DNA of 47,833 nucleotides. Source: Streptomyces ficellus. GTDB taxonomy: Bacteria > Actinomycetota > Actinomycetes > Streptomycetales > Streptomycetaceae. The stretch covers positions 35,852-83,684 of the forward strand of contig NZ_JAUEPL010000030.1 in NCBI RefSeq assembly GCF_030406405.1. Direction: 5' to 3'. Below the pieces are notes generated by a model. That model saw nothing but the letters and a program-made list of their open reading frames with translations. It was not told the origin of the DNA and made no database searches. The position numbers and the translations under genes are program-made. The number at the start of each line of letters is the position of its first letter. The stretch's first letter is position 1. Of the stretch, positions 37,876 to 45,836 are shown piece by piece.

Positions 37876-37924
37876 ATATCCGACCCGAGGGATATCCGAC
37901 CCGAGGGATGTCCGACCCGTAGGG
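37876..37924. repeat. 16-bp tandem repeat upstream of helD
   Basis: Units ATATCCGACCCGAGGG (37876-37891), an exact copy (37892-37907), and ATGTCCGACCCGTAGGG (37908-37924). It lies 133-181 bases upstream of helD and about 92 bases before the 58-residue gene. The remaining part of the 37744-38015 gap holds a possible helD -10 (TAAGAT, minus strand, near 37846) and nothing else I recognise. Confidence 0.85.
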
Positions 37925-38015
37925 GATGCCGTATGCCTGGAGTCGTACGCGGGCGGCCTCGCGGTTCGGTCTGCGGACCGATGACCCGCCCACGGCCGGA
38001 AACCATCATGGAGAC

Positions 38016-38192
38016 ATGACCACAGCCACGTTCAGCCACGGCGGTTCGGGCGCCACGGCCCTCGGCGCCACCCGCCACCCCGCCCACCGCCTCGGCAACG
38101 CCCTGCGCGCGATCAAGGTGTTCGCCGAAGCGGCGTTCGCGGTCGTCGTCCTCGGGGAGTACGCCGAGGAAGCCGGCGTCAGGCGCCGCTGA
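38016..38192 (+). CDS. Small conserved-looking protein, 58 residues
   Basis: The protein has a Thr/Gly/His-rich N-terminus followed by an amphipathic segment, NALRAIKVFAEAAFAVVVLGEY, and ends AEEAGVRRR. I recall similar streptomycete small proteins with the same NALRA.KVF..AAF.V.VLG.Y.EEAGVRRR ending, but cannot verify. A GGAG site is four bases before ATG 38016. It is tail to tail with XPB and overlaps it by 14 bases. Its role is unknown; a membrane-surface peptide is possible. Confidence 0.66.
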   Translation: MTTATFSHGGSGATALGATRHPAHRLGNALRAIKVFAEAAFAVVVLGEYAEEAGVRRR

Positions 38193-39843
38193 GATCGGGA
38201 TCGACGTCCCGGAGCAGTTCGTCGGCGTCCACGATCCGGTACGCGTATCCCTGCTCCGCCAGGAACCGCTGCCGGTGCGCCGCGAAGTCCTGGTCGATCG
38301 TGTCCCGGGCGACCACCGAGTAGAAGTGCGCCTGGTGCCCGTCGGCTTTCGGGCGCAGCACGCGGCCCAGCCGCTGCGCCTCCTCCTGGCGCGAGCCGAA
38401 CGTGCCCGACACCTGGATGGCGACCGTCGCCTCCGGCAGGTCGATCGAGAAGTTCGCGACCTTGGACACGACCAGAACGCTGATCTCCCCGTTGCGGAAC
38501 GCGTCGAAGAGCTTCTCGCGCTGCGCGTTGGACGTCTCGCCCTTGATCACCGGCGCGTCCAGGTGCTCGCCCAGCTCGTCCAGCTGGTCGATGTACTGGC
38601 CGATCACCAGGATCTGCTGGCCCGCGAACTTCCGTACCAGCGCCTCCGTCACCTTCCGCTTGGTCGCGGTCGTCGCGCAGTAGCGGTACTTCTCCTCCGT
38701 CTCGGCCGTGGCGTACGCCAGGCGCTCGGAGTCGGTGAGATTGACGCGGACCTCGACGCAGTCGGCCGGCGCGATGTAGCCCTGCGCCTCGATCTCCTTC
38801 CACGGGGCGTCGAAGCGCTTGGGCCCGATGAGCGAGAACACGTCCGACTCGCGGCCGTCCTCGCGTACGAGCGTCGCCGTCAGGCCGAGACGGCGGCGGG
38901 CCTGGAGATCGGCGGTGAACTTGAAGACCGGCGCCGGCAGCAGGTGCACCTCGTCGTAGACGATCAGGCCCCAGTCCCGCGAGTCGAACAGCTCCAGGTG
39001 CGGGTAGATGCCCTTCCGCTTGGTCGTCAGCACCTGGTACGTGGCGATGGTGACCGGGCGGATCTCCTTCCTGGTCCCGCTGTACTCGCCGACCTCGTCC
39101 TCGGTCAGCGAGGTGCGCTTCACCAGCTCGTGCTTCCACTGGCGGGCGGAGACGGTGTTGGTCACCAGGATCAGCGTGGTCGCCTTGGCCTGCGCCATCG
39201 CGCCCGCGCCGACCAGCGTCTTCCCGGCGCCGCAGGGCAGGACGACGACCCCGGAGCCGCCGTGCCAGAAGCCCTGGACGGCCTGCTTCTGGTACGGGCG
39301 CAGCGCCCAGCCGTTCTCGTCCAGGTCGATACGGTGCGCCTCGCCGTCCACGTACCCCGCGAGGTCCTCGGCCGGCCAGCCCAGCTTCAGCAGCGTCTGC
39401 TTGATCTGCCCGCGCTCGGAGGGGTGCACCGCGACCGTGTCGGGATCGATCCGGGCGCCCACCAGCGGCTGGACCTTCCTGGAGCGGAGGATCTCCTCCA
39501 GGACGGGCCGGTCGGTGGTGGTCAGCACCAGGCCGTGCGTGGGGTGCTTGCTGAGCGTGAGCCGCCCGTAGCGGGCCATCGTCTCGGCGACGTCGACCAG
39601 CAGGGCGTGCGGCACGGGATAGCGGGAGAACTCGACGAGCGCGTCGACGACCTGCTCGGCGTCGTGCCCGGCCGCCCGCGCGTTCCACAGGCCCAGCGGC
39701 GTGACCCGGTAGGTGTGGATGTGCTCGGGCGCGCGCTCCAGCTCCGCGAACGGCGCGATGGCGCGACGGCACGCGTCGGCCTGCTCGTGGTCGACTTCGA
39801 GCAGGAGTGTCTTGTCGCTCTGGACGATCAGGGGTCCGTTCAC
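38179..39843 (-). CDS. XPB/Ssl2-type DNA helicase
   Basis: A 554-residue superfamily 2 helicase of the XPB family (Ercc3-like in mycobacteria). The N-terminal damage-recognition-like domain spans about 1-175. Walker A is PCGAGKT with K208, the DEVH box is 297-300, and LGLTATLVREDGRESDVFSLIG (the RED motif region) and QRLGRVLRPK (motif VI) are present (read as segments). It is a 3' to 5' ATP-dependent DNA translocase, perhaps in nucleotide excision repair. The start GTG 39843 follows AAAGGG. Upstream on the same strand lie two tiny exported-peptide genes and the helicase-C-domain gene. Confidence 0.92.
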   Translation of the reverse strand: MNGPLIVQSDKTLLLEVDHEQADACRRAIAPFAELERAPEHIHTYRVTPLGLWNARAAGHDAEQVVDALVEFSRYPVPHALLVDVAETMARYGRLTLSKHPTHGLVLTTTDRPVLEEILRSRKVQPLVGARIDPDTVAVHPSERGQIKQTLLKLGWPAEDLAGYVDGEAHRIDLDENGWALRPYQKQAVQGFWHGGSGVVVLPCGAGKTLVGAGAMAQAKATTLILVTNTVSARQWKHELVKRTSLTEDEVGEYSGTRKEIRPVTIATYQVLTTKRKGIYPHLELFDSRDWGLIVYDEVHLLPAPVFKFTADLQARRRLGLTATLVREDGRESDVFSLIGPKRFDAPWKEIEAQGYIAPADCVEVRVNLTDSERLAYATAETEEKYRYCATTATKRKVTEALVRKFAGQQILVIGQYIDQLDELGEHLDAPVIKGETSNAQREKLFDAFRNGEISVLVVSKVANFSIDLPEATVAIQVSGTFGSRQEEAQRLGRVLRPKADGHQAHFYSVVARDTIDQDFAAHRQRFLAEQGYAYRIVDADELLRDVDPDLSGA

Positions 39844-39961
39844 GCCTCACCCTTTCCTGGCGTTACTGGCGGTCCTGGCGGCGCCTCGGGGACACGGCCA
39901 AACATCCAGTGTTACGCATCGGCGGGCTGAGCAGGCGTGCGGTGAGGTGGCTCACACGGGG

Positions 39962-40111
39962 CTACAGCCAGATGTTGCTCACCAGTGGGCCTTCGACCTG
40001 GACCTCGCCCAGCGGGCCGCCCGCGCCGCCGATCGGGGGGATCACCATGGCGGCGAGGAACAGGACGGCGGCGATGCGGCCGATGCGGCGGGCCAGGGGT
40101 CGGTGCCTCAT
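39962..40111 (-). CDS. Tiny exported or membrane peptide, 49 residues
   Basis: A 150-base gene with an AAAGGA ribosome site about nine bases before ATG 40111. The N-terminus is Arg-rich (MRHRPLARRIGRI), then a hydrophobic stretch (AAVLFLAAMVIPPIGGAGG), then PLGEVQVEGPLVSNIWL to a TAG stop. Positive start plus hydrophobic core suggest export or membrane insertion; no clear cleavage site is seen. I do not recognise a family. It lies between the 35-residue peptide gene and XPB on the same strand. Third-position GC is high, as for real genes. Confidence 0.6.
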   Translation of the reverse strand: MRHRPLARRIGRIAAVLFLAAMVIPPIGGAGGPLGEVQVEGPLVSNIWL

Positions 40112-40153
40112 GGAACGGGGTCCTTTCACGCGGCGGATGCGGGGACGGTGGAC

Positions 40154-40186
40154 GGGGCCCGCACCGTCCGGAGCGGTGCGGGCCCC
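40154..40186 (-). terminator. Hairpin between the two tiny peptide genes
   Basis: A 13-bp perfect stem (GGGGCCCGCACCG with its complement) with a seven-base loop, 28 bases after the 35-residue gene stop. It makes that gene a separate short transcript. Confidence 0.82.
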
Positions 40187-40213
40187 GCACGGGGGTGGGG
40201 CAGGGGCGGCCGG

Positions 40214-40321
40214 TCAGACGCCGAGACCGCCCGAGAGATCGATGGTGATCGCGGCGGCCTGGGTGGTGAACGCGGACAGGAACGCGGCGGTGGTGAGGAG
40301 GACGGTGGTGACTCGGCGCAT
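40214..40321 (-). CDS. Tiny secreted peptide, 35 residues
   Basis: A 108-base gene with an AAAGAGG ribosome site about seven bases before ATG 40321, followed by a strong terminator. The peptide has a complete signal-peptide pattern: MRRV, a hydrophobic core (TVLLTTAAFLSAFTT) and an AAA cleavage motif near residues 22-24. Cleavage would release an 11-residue peptide (ITIDLSGGLGV). I do not recognise it. The size is like that of a signalling peptide. It lies between the helicase-C-domain gene and the 49-residue gene. Confidence 0.66.
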   Translation of the reverse strand: MRRVTTVLLTTAAFLSAFTTQAAAITIDLSGGLGV

Positions 40322-40479
40322 GGGACGACCTCTTTCCTGTGGTGCGTGAGGTTGATCGGGACGGCTCGTGGCTGCCCATGGCGCACCGGTGGGTATGCGG
40401 AAAGTCCCCCGGGAGTGGGGAGTTGGTCACCCCGGAGCGGTAATTCGCCTGGCGGGCCGCATGATCGGGGCCGGGCCGG

Positions 40480-43101
40480 TCAGAGCTGGTCTTCCGCCAC
40501 TTCCGCCACACCCGTGATCCGGTGCAGCGGGTACGTGCGGACCTCGTCGGCCGTGTGGTCGTACGCCGTGACGAAGCCGCCCTCGACCCGTACCGGCGCG
40601 ATGACCCGCTGGCTGGCGGCGCCCTCGGCGTTCACGTAGCCGATCCACACGGCCGAGCCGGTCATGGCGGCGGCCTGGACGGTGGCGAGGGTCTCGGCGG
40701 CGGAGGTGCGGGGCAGCTCGCCGTCGACGAGCCGGGACGTGCCGTCGCGGCCCGGCTCGTCGCGGCGTACGACGGTGGCGGCCAGGTCCCCGGCGCGGAT
40801 CGCCTTCACGGCCGCGCCCAGCAGTGTGGCGCCGGGGGACGGCGGGCCGTCCGGCACGGGGGCGGGCGCCGTGCGGGGCGGGGTGCGGTAGGCGTGCGCC
40901 CGGGTGATCAGGACGTCGCCCTCCGCCGACTCGGCGGCCGGGGCGAAGCCCATGGACCGCAGCCCCTCCAGGAGCGTGGCCGGGTCGGCCTGGGCGGCCA
41001 GCACGGTCGGCGCCAGGCGGCGCAGGCGCAGCGGGTCGGACCGCTTGTCGGCGAGGATCTCGCCGAGCACGGCGTCGTCGTCGCAGCGTACGTACGCGGA
41101 CGCGGCGCCCACGCGGAGGTGGCCGTGTCTGCGCGCCACGTCGTCGATGAGGTACGTGAGCGGCTGCGGCACGGGCGTGCGGGAGTGCGCGGCCAGGAAG
41201 GCGTGCAGGTCGGCCGCCGCCTGCCCGGCGTCCAGGGCGCGGCGCACGGAGGCGGGCGTGAAGCGGTACACGGTGGCGCCGCCCTTGGACTCGACGTCCG
41301 CGAGCACGGCGAGCATGTCGGCGAGCGGCCGCTTCAGCGGGCCCGGGGCGACGGCCGTCAGGTCCGCCTGGAGCAGGACGTGGTCGACCGGCTCGGGCAG
41401 CAGCGGCGCGAGCAGAGCGGCCGCGCCCGCGTGCGGGGCCACGCCGGAGTGGGCCGGGCGCCGCCCGTTGAACGCCTCGGGGTCGGCCGGCAGGGCGGCA
41501 TGGGCGGCGGCCTCCGGGTTGCCCTGGCCGGCCACGGGGTGGTCCGTGCCCGGGGCCGGCGCCCCCGGCAGCAGCGCCCGGCCATGGGCCGACAGGGCGC
41601 CCCGGCCCGTCACGCCCAGCAGCTCCGCCTCCGTCAGCGTCCAGCTCGCGAGCCGGGCCCGCAGGTCCGTGCCCGGGGCGTCCTTGTCGGGCGCGCCGCC
41701 GCGCAGCGGGCGCTCCCAGCGCAGCCGCGCCAGCAGCGCGTCCGGGTCGGGCGACGCCCCGGCCGGGAGCCCGGCCAGCAGCGTCAGCACCCGGTGGCGC
41801 ACCTCCGGCGCGGCGCCCCGGTCCAGGTCGGGGCCGAGCGCGGCGAGCGTGCGGCCCTTGGCGTCCTGGGCGCCGACCAGGCCGGGCGTCCGGGTGGCGG
41901 TCAGCCACGCGCCGGCCAGCCGCGTCCAGCGCTCGGCGGCCGGCAGGGCGAGCCACTCGTCGTACTCGGGCGTCGGGGCGTACCGCTCCTCGGCCGCACC
42001 GTCCGGGGCGATGAGCCCCGCCCCGTACGCGACCTCCAGCCAGAACGCCGCCACCGGCTCCGTCACGTCCAGCGCGACCGCCGTCCGCCTCAGGTCCCGT
42101 ACGGACAGGCCGCCCGCGCGCAGCACGGCCGGGCCGCCCTCGTTCCACTCCTTCGCGAGCTCCTCGATCGTCGCGAGCGCGGTGTACGCCTGGCCGGCCG
42201 CCGTGCTGTCCACAACCTGTGGACGGTACTCATGGGCGGGCGTGACGGCGGGCGGCACCGGCTCCGGCGTACGGTGTGCGCGCCCGGCGCGCAGATGCAG
42301 TGCCGCCTCGCGCGGCAGCACCACGGTGCGCGCCGTCGCCGGCAGCAGCAGGCCCCGGTCGCGCAGCCACCGCACGGGCGGCGTCGGGTTCGCCGTCACC
42401 TCGCCGTACGGCGGCCCCCACACCAGCCGGTCCAGCACCCCCAGCGCCTCCATCGGCGCCGTGTCGAGCAGCGCGCCCATCCGCTCGCGGTCGGTGAACA
42501 GCTCGGTCAGCGCGGCCACCGCCGACACCGGGTCGTGTGTCGTGGGCAGCCCGGCCGCCGCGATGATCTCCTGGAGCCGGGTCGGCGACATACCGGCCGT
42601 CGCCTCCGCGACCGTCGGGCCGAGCCCGGTCGGGGACGGGTGCTGCGGCGAGGGGGCCAGCAGTTCGCGGGCCGTCCGCACCAGCCGCAGCCGGTCGTCG
42701 TCGCCCCACACCAGGGCCTGTTCCCGCAGCACGCCGACCGCCCGGGGCAGCGCCGCCTCGACGTCCGGGTCGCCCTCGTCACCGGCCATCAGCGCGAGCA
42801 GCACCGGGTACGGGGCCGGGTCCGGCGCCACCGCGAGGGCCTCGGCGGTCTGGAGGACGAACCGGTCCAGCCGCTCCAGCGCGCGCACCACGGAGGCGCG
42901 GGTACCGGCGCGGGTGGCGAGCTGCGTGAGGTCACCCGGAACGGGAACCAGCAGGTCGGGGCGGGCGCGGAGCAGCGCGGCCAGCCCCTCGTCGCCGCGC
43001 GCCCGCAGGGCCTCCGCGAGGGTGCGCGGAGCCGCCGCACCGCCCTTGCCTTCGCCGCTTGCGGGCACGTGCGCCTCCCGATCGAGCTCACCGGTCCCCA
43101 T
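40480..43101 (-). CDS. Large protein with helicase-associated C-terminal domain (XPB neighbour)
   Basis: An 873-residue protein. No Walker motifs are present. The N-terminal part has winged-helix-like repeats (LTQLATRAGTRASVVRALERLDRF, LTELFTDRERMGALLDTAPMEALGVLDRLVWG). The C-terminal part (about 590-870) matches the helicase C-domain/WYL-like region: LLQADLTAVAPGPL, YRFTPASVRRALDAGQ, YLIDDVARRHGHLRVG, VWIGYVNAEGAASQRVIAPVRVEGGFVTAYDH (read as segments). A homologous gene is next to the XPB homologue in mycobacteria (recalled), supporting a joint DNA-repair role. The ATG at 43101 is leaderless: TAACGT lies seven bases upstream, inside the 43109 palindrome. Confidence 0.85.
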   Translation of the reverse strand: MGTGELDREAHVPASGEGKGGAAAPRTLAEALRARGDEGLAALLRARPDLLVPVPGDLTQLATRAGTRASVVRALERLDRFVLQTAEALAVAPDPAPYPVLLALMAGDEGDPDVEAALPRAVGVLREQALVWGDDDRLRLVRTARELLAPSPQHPSPTGLGPTVAEATAGMSPTRLQEIIAAAGLPTTHDPVSAVAALTELFTDRERMGALLDTAPMEALGVLDRLVWGPPYGEVTANPTPPVRWLRDRGLLLPATARTVVLPREAALHLRAGRAHRTPEPVPPAVTPAHEYRPQVVDSTAAGQAYTALATIEELAKEWNEGGPAVLRAGGLSVRDLRRTAVALDVTEPVAAFWLEVAYGAGLIAPDGAAEERYAPTPEYDEWLALPAAERWTRLAGAWLTATRTPGLVGAQDAKGRTLAALGPDLDRGAAPEVRHRVLTLLAGLPAGASPDPDALLARLRWERPLRGGAPDKDAPGTDLRARLASWTLTEAELLGVTGRGALSAHGRALLPGAPAPGTDHPVAGQGNPEAAAHAALPADPEAFNGRRPAHSGVAPHAGAAALLAPLLPEPVDHVLLQADLTAVAPGPLKRPLADMLAVLADVESKGGATVYRFTPASVRRALDAGQAAADLHAFLAAHSRTPVPQPLTYLIDDVARRHGHLRVGAASAYVRCDDDAVLGEILADKRSDPLRLRRLAPTVLAAQADPATLLEGLRSMGFAPAAESAEGDVLITRAHAYRTPPRTAPAPVPDGPPSPGATLLGAAVKAIRAGDLAATVVRRDEPGRDGTSRLVDGELPRTSAAETLATVQAAAMTGSAVWIGYVNAEGAASQRVIAPVRVEGGFVTAYDHTADEVRTYPLHRITGVAEVAEDQL

Positions 43102-43108
43102 CCGCACC

Positions 43109-43136
43109 ACGTTAGCCCCTGCGCAGGCGCTAACGT
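43109..43136. promoter_or_regulatory. 28-bp palindrome with mirror-image leaderless promoters
   Basis: The arms ACGTTAGC and GCTAACGT flank a CCTGCGCAGG core, with a single mismatched pair overall. Each arm contains TAACGT reading outward. On each strand exactly seven bases separate it from the start codon (ATG 43101 and GTG 43144). Each -10 box lies where the other promoter needs its -35 region, so polymerase could occupy only one side at a time. Confidence 0.68.
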
Positions 43137-43143
43137 CGTGACG

Positions 43144-44133
43144 GTGGGGATCGAGAGCGACCAGCTGGTCTTCGACTATCTGAGCCGGGTGGGTGACCTG
43201 GCCCAGCAACGACAGCTGTCCTCGCAGACGCGGATGCGGCTGGTGGCATCGCTGCGGAGCGAGATCGACAGCAGGCGCGCCAAGGACGACAGCCCGGCGG
43301 CGGTACGGGGCATTCTCACCGCCCTCGGCACGCCGGACGAGGTCGTCGCGGCGGCGGCGTCCCCGGGAGCGGCGTCCTCCGGGACGGCTGGCCCGGCGCG
43401 TCCGGCGGCACCGGCGGGGCCGGGGGCACAGTCGGGGCGTTCGGGGCCTTCGGTGCCCGAGCAGCGCACGCCGCGTACACCGCGCACGCCACGGCTGCGC
43501 CGGCCCTCCGTGCCGCGCCCGCGCGAGACGTCGGCACCGGACGCGTGGAGCCCGCACCTCGCGGGCATGGACGAGGTCGGCGCGTCGGCCTCGCCGCCGG
43601 ACTGGTGGCGTGTCGAGGAGGGCCCGTTCGGCGGGGAGATGGTGCCGGGGTTCCGGGGCGGGCTGGAGATCCCCGACATGCTGAAGCCTCCGCCGAAACG
43701 TGCCACCACGGACCCCGCCGCTCCGGGACCCGGACCGGAACCCGCCGCGGAAGCCGTCGCCCCGGCTCCTTCGGCCCCGCGCCGCCGCCTGCCGCGGCTG
43801 GGCCATCCGCTGCTGCTGGCCGCCGCCGCGCTGCTGGTGACCGGCGTGGTCCTGGGCTCCTGGCTGCCCCTGTTGGCCGGCTGGCTCCTCGCGTACGCCT
43901 CGCGCCGTCTGAGCCGCGCGGAGGCCAAGTGGGTGGTGCTCGGCCTGCCGGGCGTGGTGGCGGCGGGCGCGGCCGTGTGGCTGTGGGGCAGGCTCGACGG
44001 CCGCTGGGGCGACCCGATCGCCCCGGGCGGCGACGCGCTCGGCGCGGCGTTCGCCGCCACCTGGCCCTGGGCCCTGCGCGCGGCCGCCCTCGCCTCCGCC
44101 CTGCACCTCCTCTGGCGCGCCCGCCGGACGTGA
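43144..44133 (+). CDS. Membrane protein with HAAS/DUF1700-like N-terminal domain
   Basis: A 329-residue protein. Residues 1-60 form a helical domain (VFDYLSRVGDLAQQRQLSS, RLVASLRSEIDSRR, AVRGILTALGTPDEVV) similar to the small helical domain found before membrane segments in HAAS/DUF1700 proteins. Residues 65-225 are a disordered Pro/Ala/Arg-rich linker with W-W-R-V-E-E-G-P-F-G-G-E-M in it. Four membrane helices follow (about 230-325). The start GTG 43144 is set by the leaderless promoter. The role is unknown; it is divergent from the helicase-C-domain gene. Confidence 0.75.
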   Translation: MGIESDQLVFDYLSRVGDLAQQRQLSSQTRMRLVASLRSEIDSRRAKDDSPAAVRGILTALGTPDEVVAAAASPGAASSGTAGPARPAAPAGPGAQSGRSGPSVPEQRTPRTPRTPRLRRPSVPRPRETSAPDAWSPHLAGMDEVGASASPPDWWRVEEGPFGGEMVPGFRGGLEIPDMLKPPPKRATTDPAAPGPGPEPAAEAVAPAPSAPRRRLPRLGHPLLLAAAALLVTGVVLGSWLPLLAGWLLAYASRRLSRAEAKWVVLGLPGVVAAGAAVWLWGRLDGRWGDPIAPGGDALGAAFAATWPWALRAAALASALHLLWRARRT

Positions 44134-44296
44134 CCCCGGCCCCCCGGGGCTCACAACTGACCTCCCCTAACAGGCGGGTTGGGGGATGTCCATACGTCAT
44201 GGGGACCGGTTCGACTCCTCTCTTGGTATGACGCGTCCCATGCCCGCGCCTGGATACCTTCGCCTGTTGGAAGATCCGTTCGAACGGGGAGAGTGC

Positions 44297-44638
44297 ATGA
44301 CCAGCACACTGAGGAAGTTCGGAACGACCGCGTCGGCGCTCGGCCTGATGGCCGCGGGCATGACGTTCGGTGTCGCGCCGTCCGCGCAGGCCGCCGTAGG
44401 ACCGTCCGGTTGCAGCGCGTACGTGTCGCACACCAACGACCACGTGGCCGTGGGCTGGTGCAGCTCGGGCAACGGCACCTGGAACGTCCAGGCGTGGTGC
44501 GGCGGTCCGGGCGGCGCCAGGGGCCCCTACAAGGGCACCCCCGGCTACCGCACGGGTGGCAAGGAGAAGGCCGCGACGCTCAACTGCGGCTCCTCCGGCT
44601 TCCCGTACAACATGAAGGTCGTCGACAAGAAGGCCTGA
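44297..44638 (+). CDS. Small secreted four-cysteine protein
   Basis: A 113-residue protein. The signal peptide (1-33) has a hydrophobic core (SALGLMAAGMTFGVA) and cleavage after SAQA. The mature part has four Cys (GCSAYV, GWCSSG, AWCGG, LNCGSSG), likely two disulfides, and is Gly/Ser/Lys-rich and basic at the end. A GGGGAG site precedes ATG. Its function is unknown; the fold may resemble small extracellular inhibitor or phage-like secreted proteins, which I cannot verify. It is followed by a strong terminator, so it is monocistronic. Confidence 0.78.
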   Translation: MTSTLRKFGTTASALGLMAAGMTFGVAPSAQAAVGPSGCSAYVSHTNDHVAVGWCSSGNGTWNVQAWCGGPGGARGPYKGTPGYRTGGKEKAATLNCGSSGFPYNMKVVDKKA

Positions 44639-44652
44639 CCCGCCTCAAGGCA

Positions 44653-44690
44653 CCCGGGTGGCCCGCGCGGAGCGTCGCGGGCCACCCGGG
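44653..44690 (+). terminator. Hairpin terminator after the secreted protein gene
   Basis: A 15-bp perfect stem (CCCGGGTGGCCCGCG and complement) with an eight-base loop, 14 bases after the stop codon. Confidence 0.86.
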
Positions 44691-44777
44691 CCGCCGCCAT
44701 CGGCGGCGCCCGGGCGGGTAAGCGCGGGCCACGTCCCCGCAGCCGGCCGAAAGCGGCCGACAGGCACAATGGCCCCC

Positions 44778-45407
44778 ATGGTCTCCACGCTCACGGTCGG
44801 CTTCGACCTCGACATGACGCTGATCGACTCCCGGCCCGGCATCCACGCCGCCTACCGGGCGCTCTCCGCCGAGACCGGGGTGTGGATCGACGCCGACCTG
44901 GCCGTCACCCGCCTGGGACCGCCCCTCGAACAAGAGCTCGCCCACTGGTTCCCGGACGACCGGATCCAGGAGATGGGCGACCGCTACCGTGAGATCTACC
45001 CCACGTACGCCATCGAGCCGACGCTCGCCATGCCCGGCGCGAGGGATGCGATTCAAGCCGTTCGCGCGTCGGGCGGCCGGGCCGTCGTCGTCACCGCCAA
45101 GCACGAGCCGAACGCCAAGCTGCACCTCGCCCACCTGGGCATCGAACCGGACGCGGTGATCGGCTGGCTCTGGGCCGAGGCCAAGGCGGAGGCCCTGCGC
45201 GAACACCGCGCCACCGTGTACGTCGGCGACCACACCGGCGACGTCCGCGGCGCCCGCACCGCGGGTGCCCTCGCCGTCTCCGTACCGACCGGGCCGTGCG
45301 ACGCCGACGAGCTGCGCGCGGCCGGCGCGGACGTCATCCTGCCTGATCTGACGGCGTTTCCGGCCTGGTGGGAGGGCTACCGGGCGTCGGCCGCCGACGT
45401 GGCCTGA
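44778..45407 (+). CDS. HAD-superfamily hydrolase, phosphoglycolate-phosphatase-like
   Basis: A 209-residue HAD hydrolase. Motif I is GFDLDMTLIDS: the first Asp is the nucleophile and the second the acid/base; Gly of the usual DxDGT is replaced by Met (DLDMT), as in several family members. The cap domain follows (about 20-95). Motif II is AVVVTAKHEPN, and motif IV is VYVGDHTGDVRGARTAG. It would dephosphorylate a small phosphorylated metabolite. Start 44778 is favoured because CACAAT (44765-44770) lies seven bases upstream; ATG 44769 overlaps that box. Confidence 0.88.
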   Translation: MVSTLTVGFDLDMTLIDSRPGIHAAYRALSAETGVWIDADLAVTRLGPPLEQELAHWFPDDRIQEMGDRYREIYPTYAIEPTLAMPGARDAIQAVRASGGRAVVVTAKHEPNAKLHLAHLGIEPDAVIGWLWAEAKAEALREHRATVYVGDHTGDVRGARTAGALAVSVPTGPCDADELRAAGADVILPDLTAFPAWWEGYRASAADVA

Positions 45408-45634
45408 CGGCGCTGCGCCGCGATCGACCGCAGCACCCCGGCCGCGGCGATCACGAACCCGACGCCCATCAGCATGCACACGGCGTACGCGACCGGCGGG
45501 AACGGATCGGTGCCGAGGAAGAGCGGCGCCACCGTGACCAAAGTGGCCACCGCGCCGATGATGAAGACGAGGGCACCGGCACGGACGAGGCCGTCACCGG
45601 GGGCGGCGCTGTTCGAAGGGGTTTCGTTACGCAT
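45377..45634 (-). CDS. Small membrane protein, two helices
   Basis: An 85-residue protein with two hydrophobic segments (LVFIIGAVATLVTVAPLFL and AYAVCMLMGVGFVIAAAGVL) linked by a short Pro-rich loop, and a basic C-terminus (RSIAAQRRQ). The family is not recognised; such proteins are common in actinomycetes. On the minus strand TACCCT lies six bases before ATG 45634, so it is probably leaderless. It overlaps the HAD gene by 31 bases tail to tail. Confidence 0.75.
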   Translation of the reverse strand: MRNETPSNSAAPGDGLVRAGALVFIIGAVATLVTVAPLFLGTDPFPPVAYAVCMLMGVGFVIAAAGVLRSIAAQRRQATSAADAR

Positions 45635-45836
45635 TCGGCCAGGGTAGTTCCCAGGCCGGAGGAACAAACCGGAGACGTCTTGTCACCAGCCCCCGGACCA
45701 TTAGCCTTGGTGCGCCGGGGGTCCCCCCTTGCTCAAGCGGAGTCGAGAGCGCGGGGGAGGGTCCGGGCGACCCGCTGCAGTGCCATCCAGAGCCGATTTT
45801 CGGCGCCAGACATCGAGTACGAGGACGAGGACAGAC

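Noticed and set aside
40522..44133. Very long open frame antisense to the helicase-C-domain gene
   Set aside because: The antisense part is low-complexity Arg/Gly/Val. Only the section from 43144, with membrane helices, looks like a protein.
44200..44225. A second T-loop-like GGTTCGACTCC
   Set aside because: The five-base stems on either side do not pair and no cloverleaf forms.
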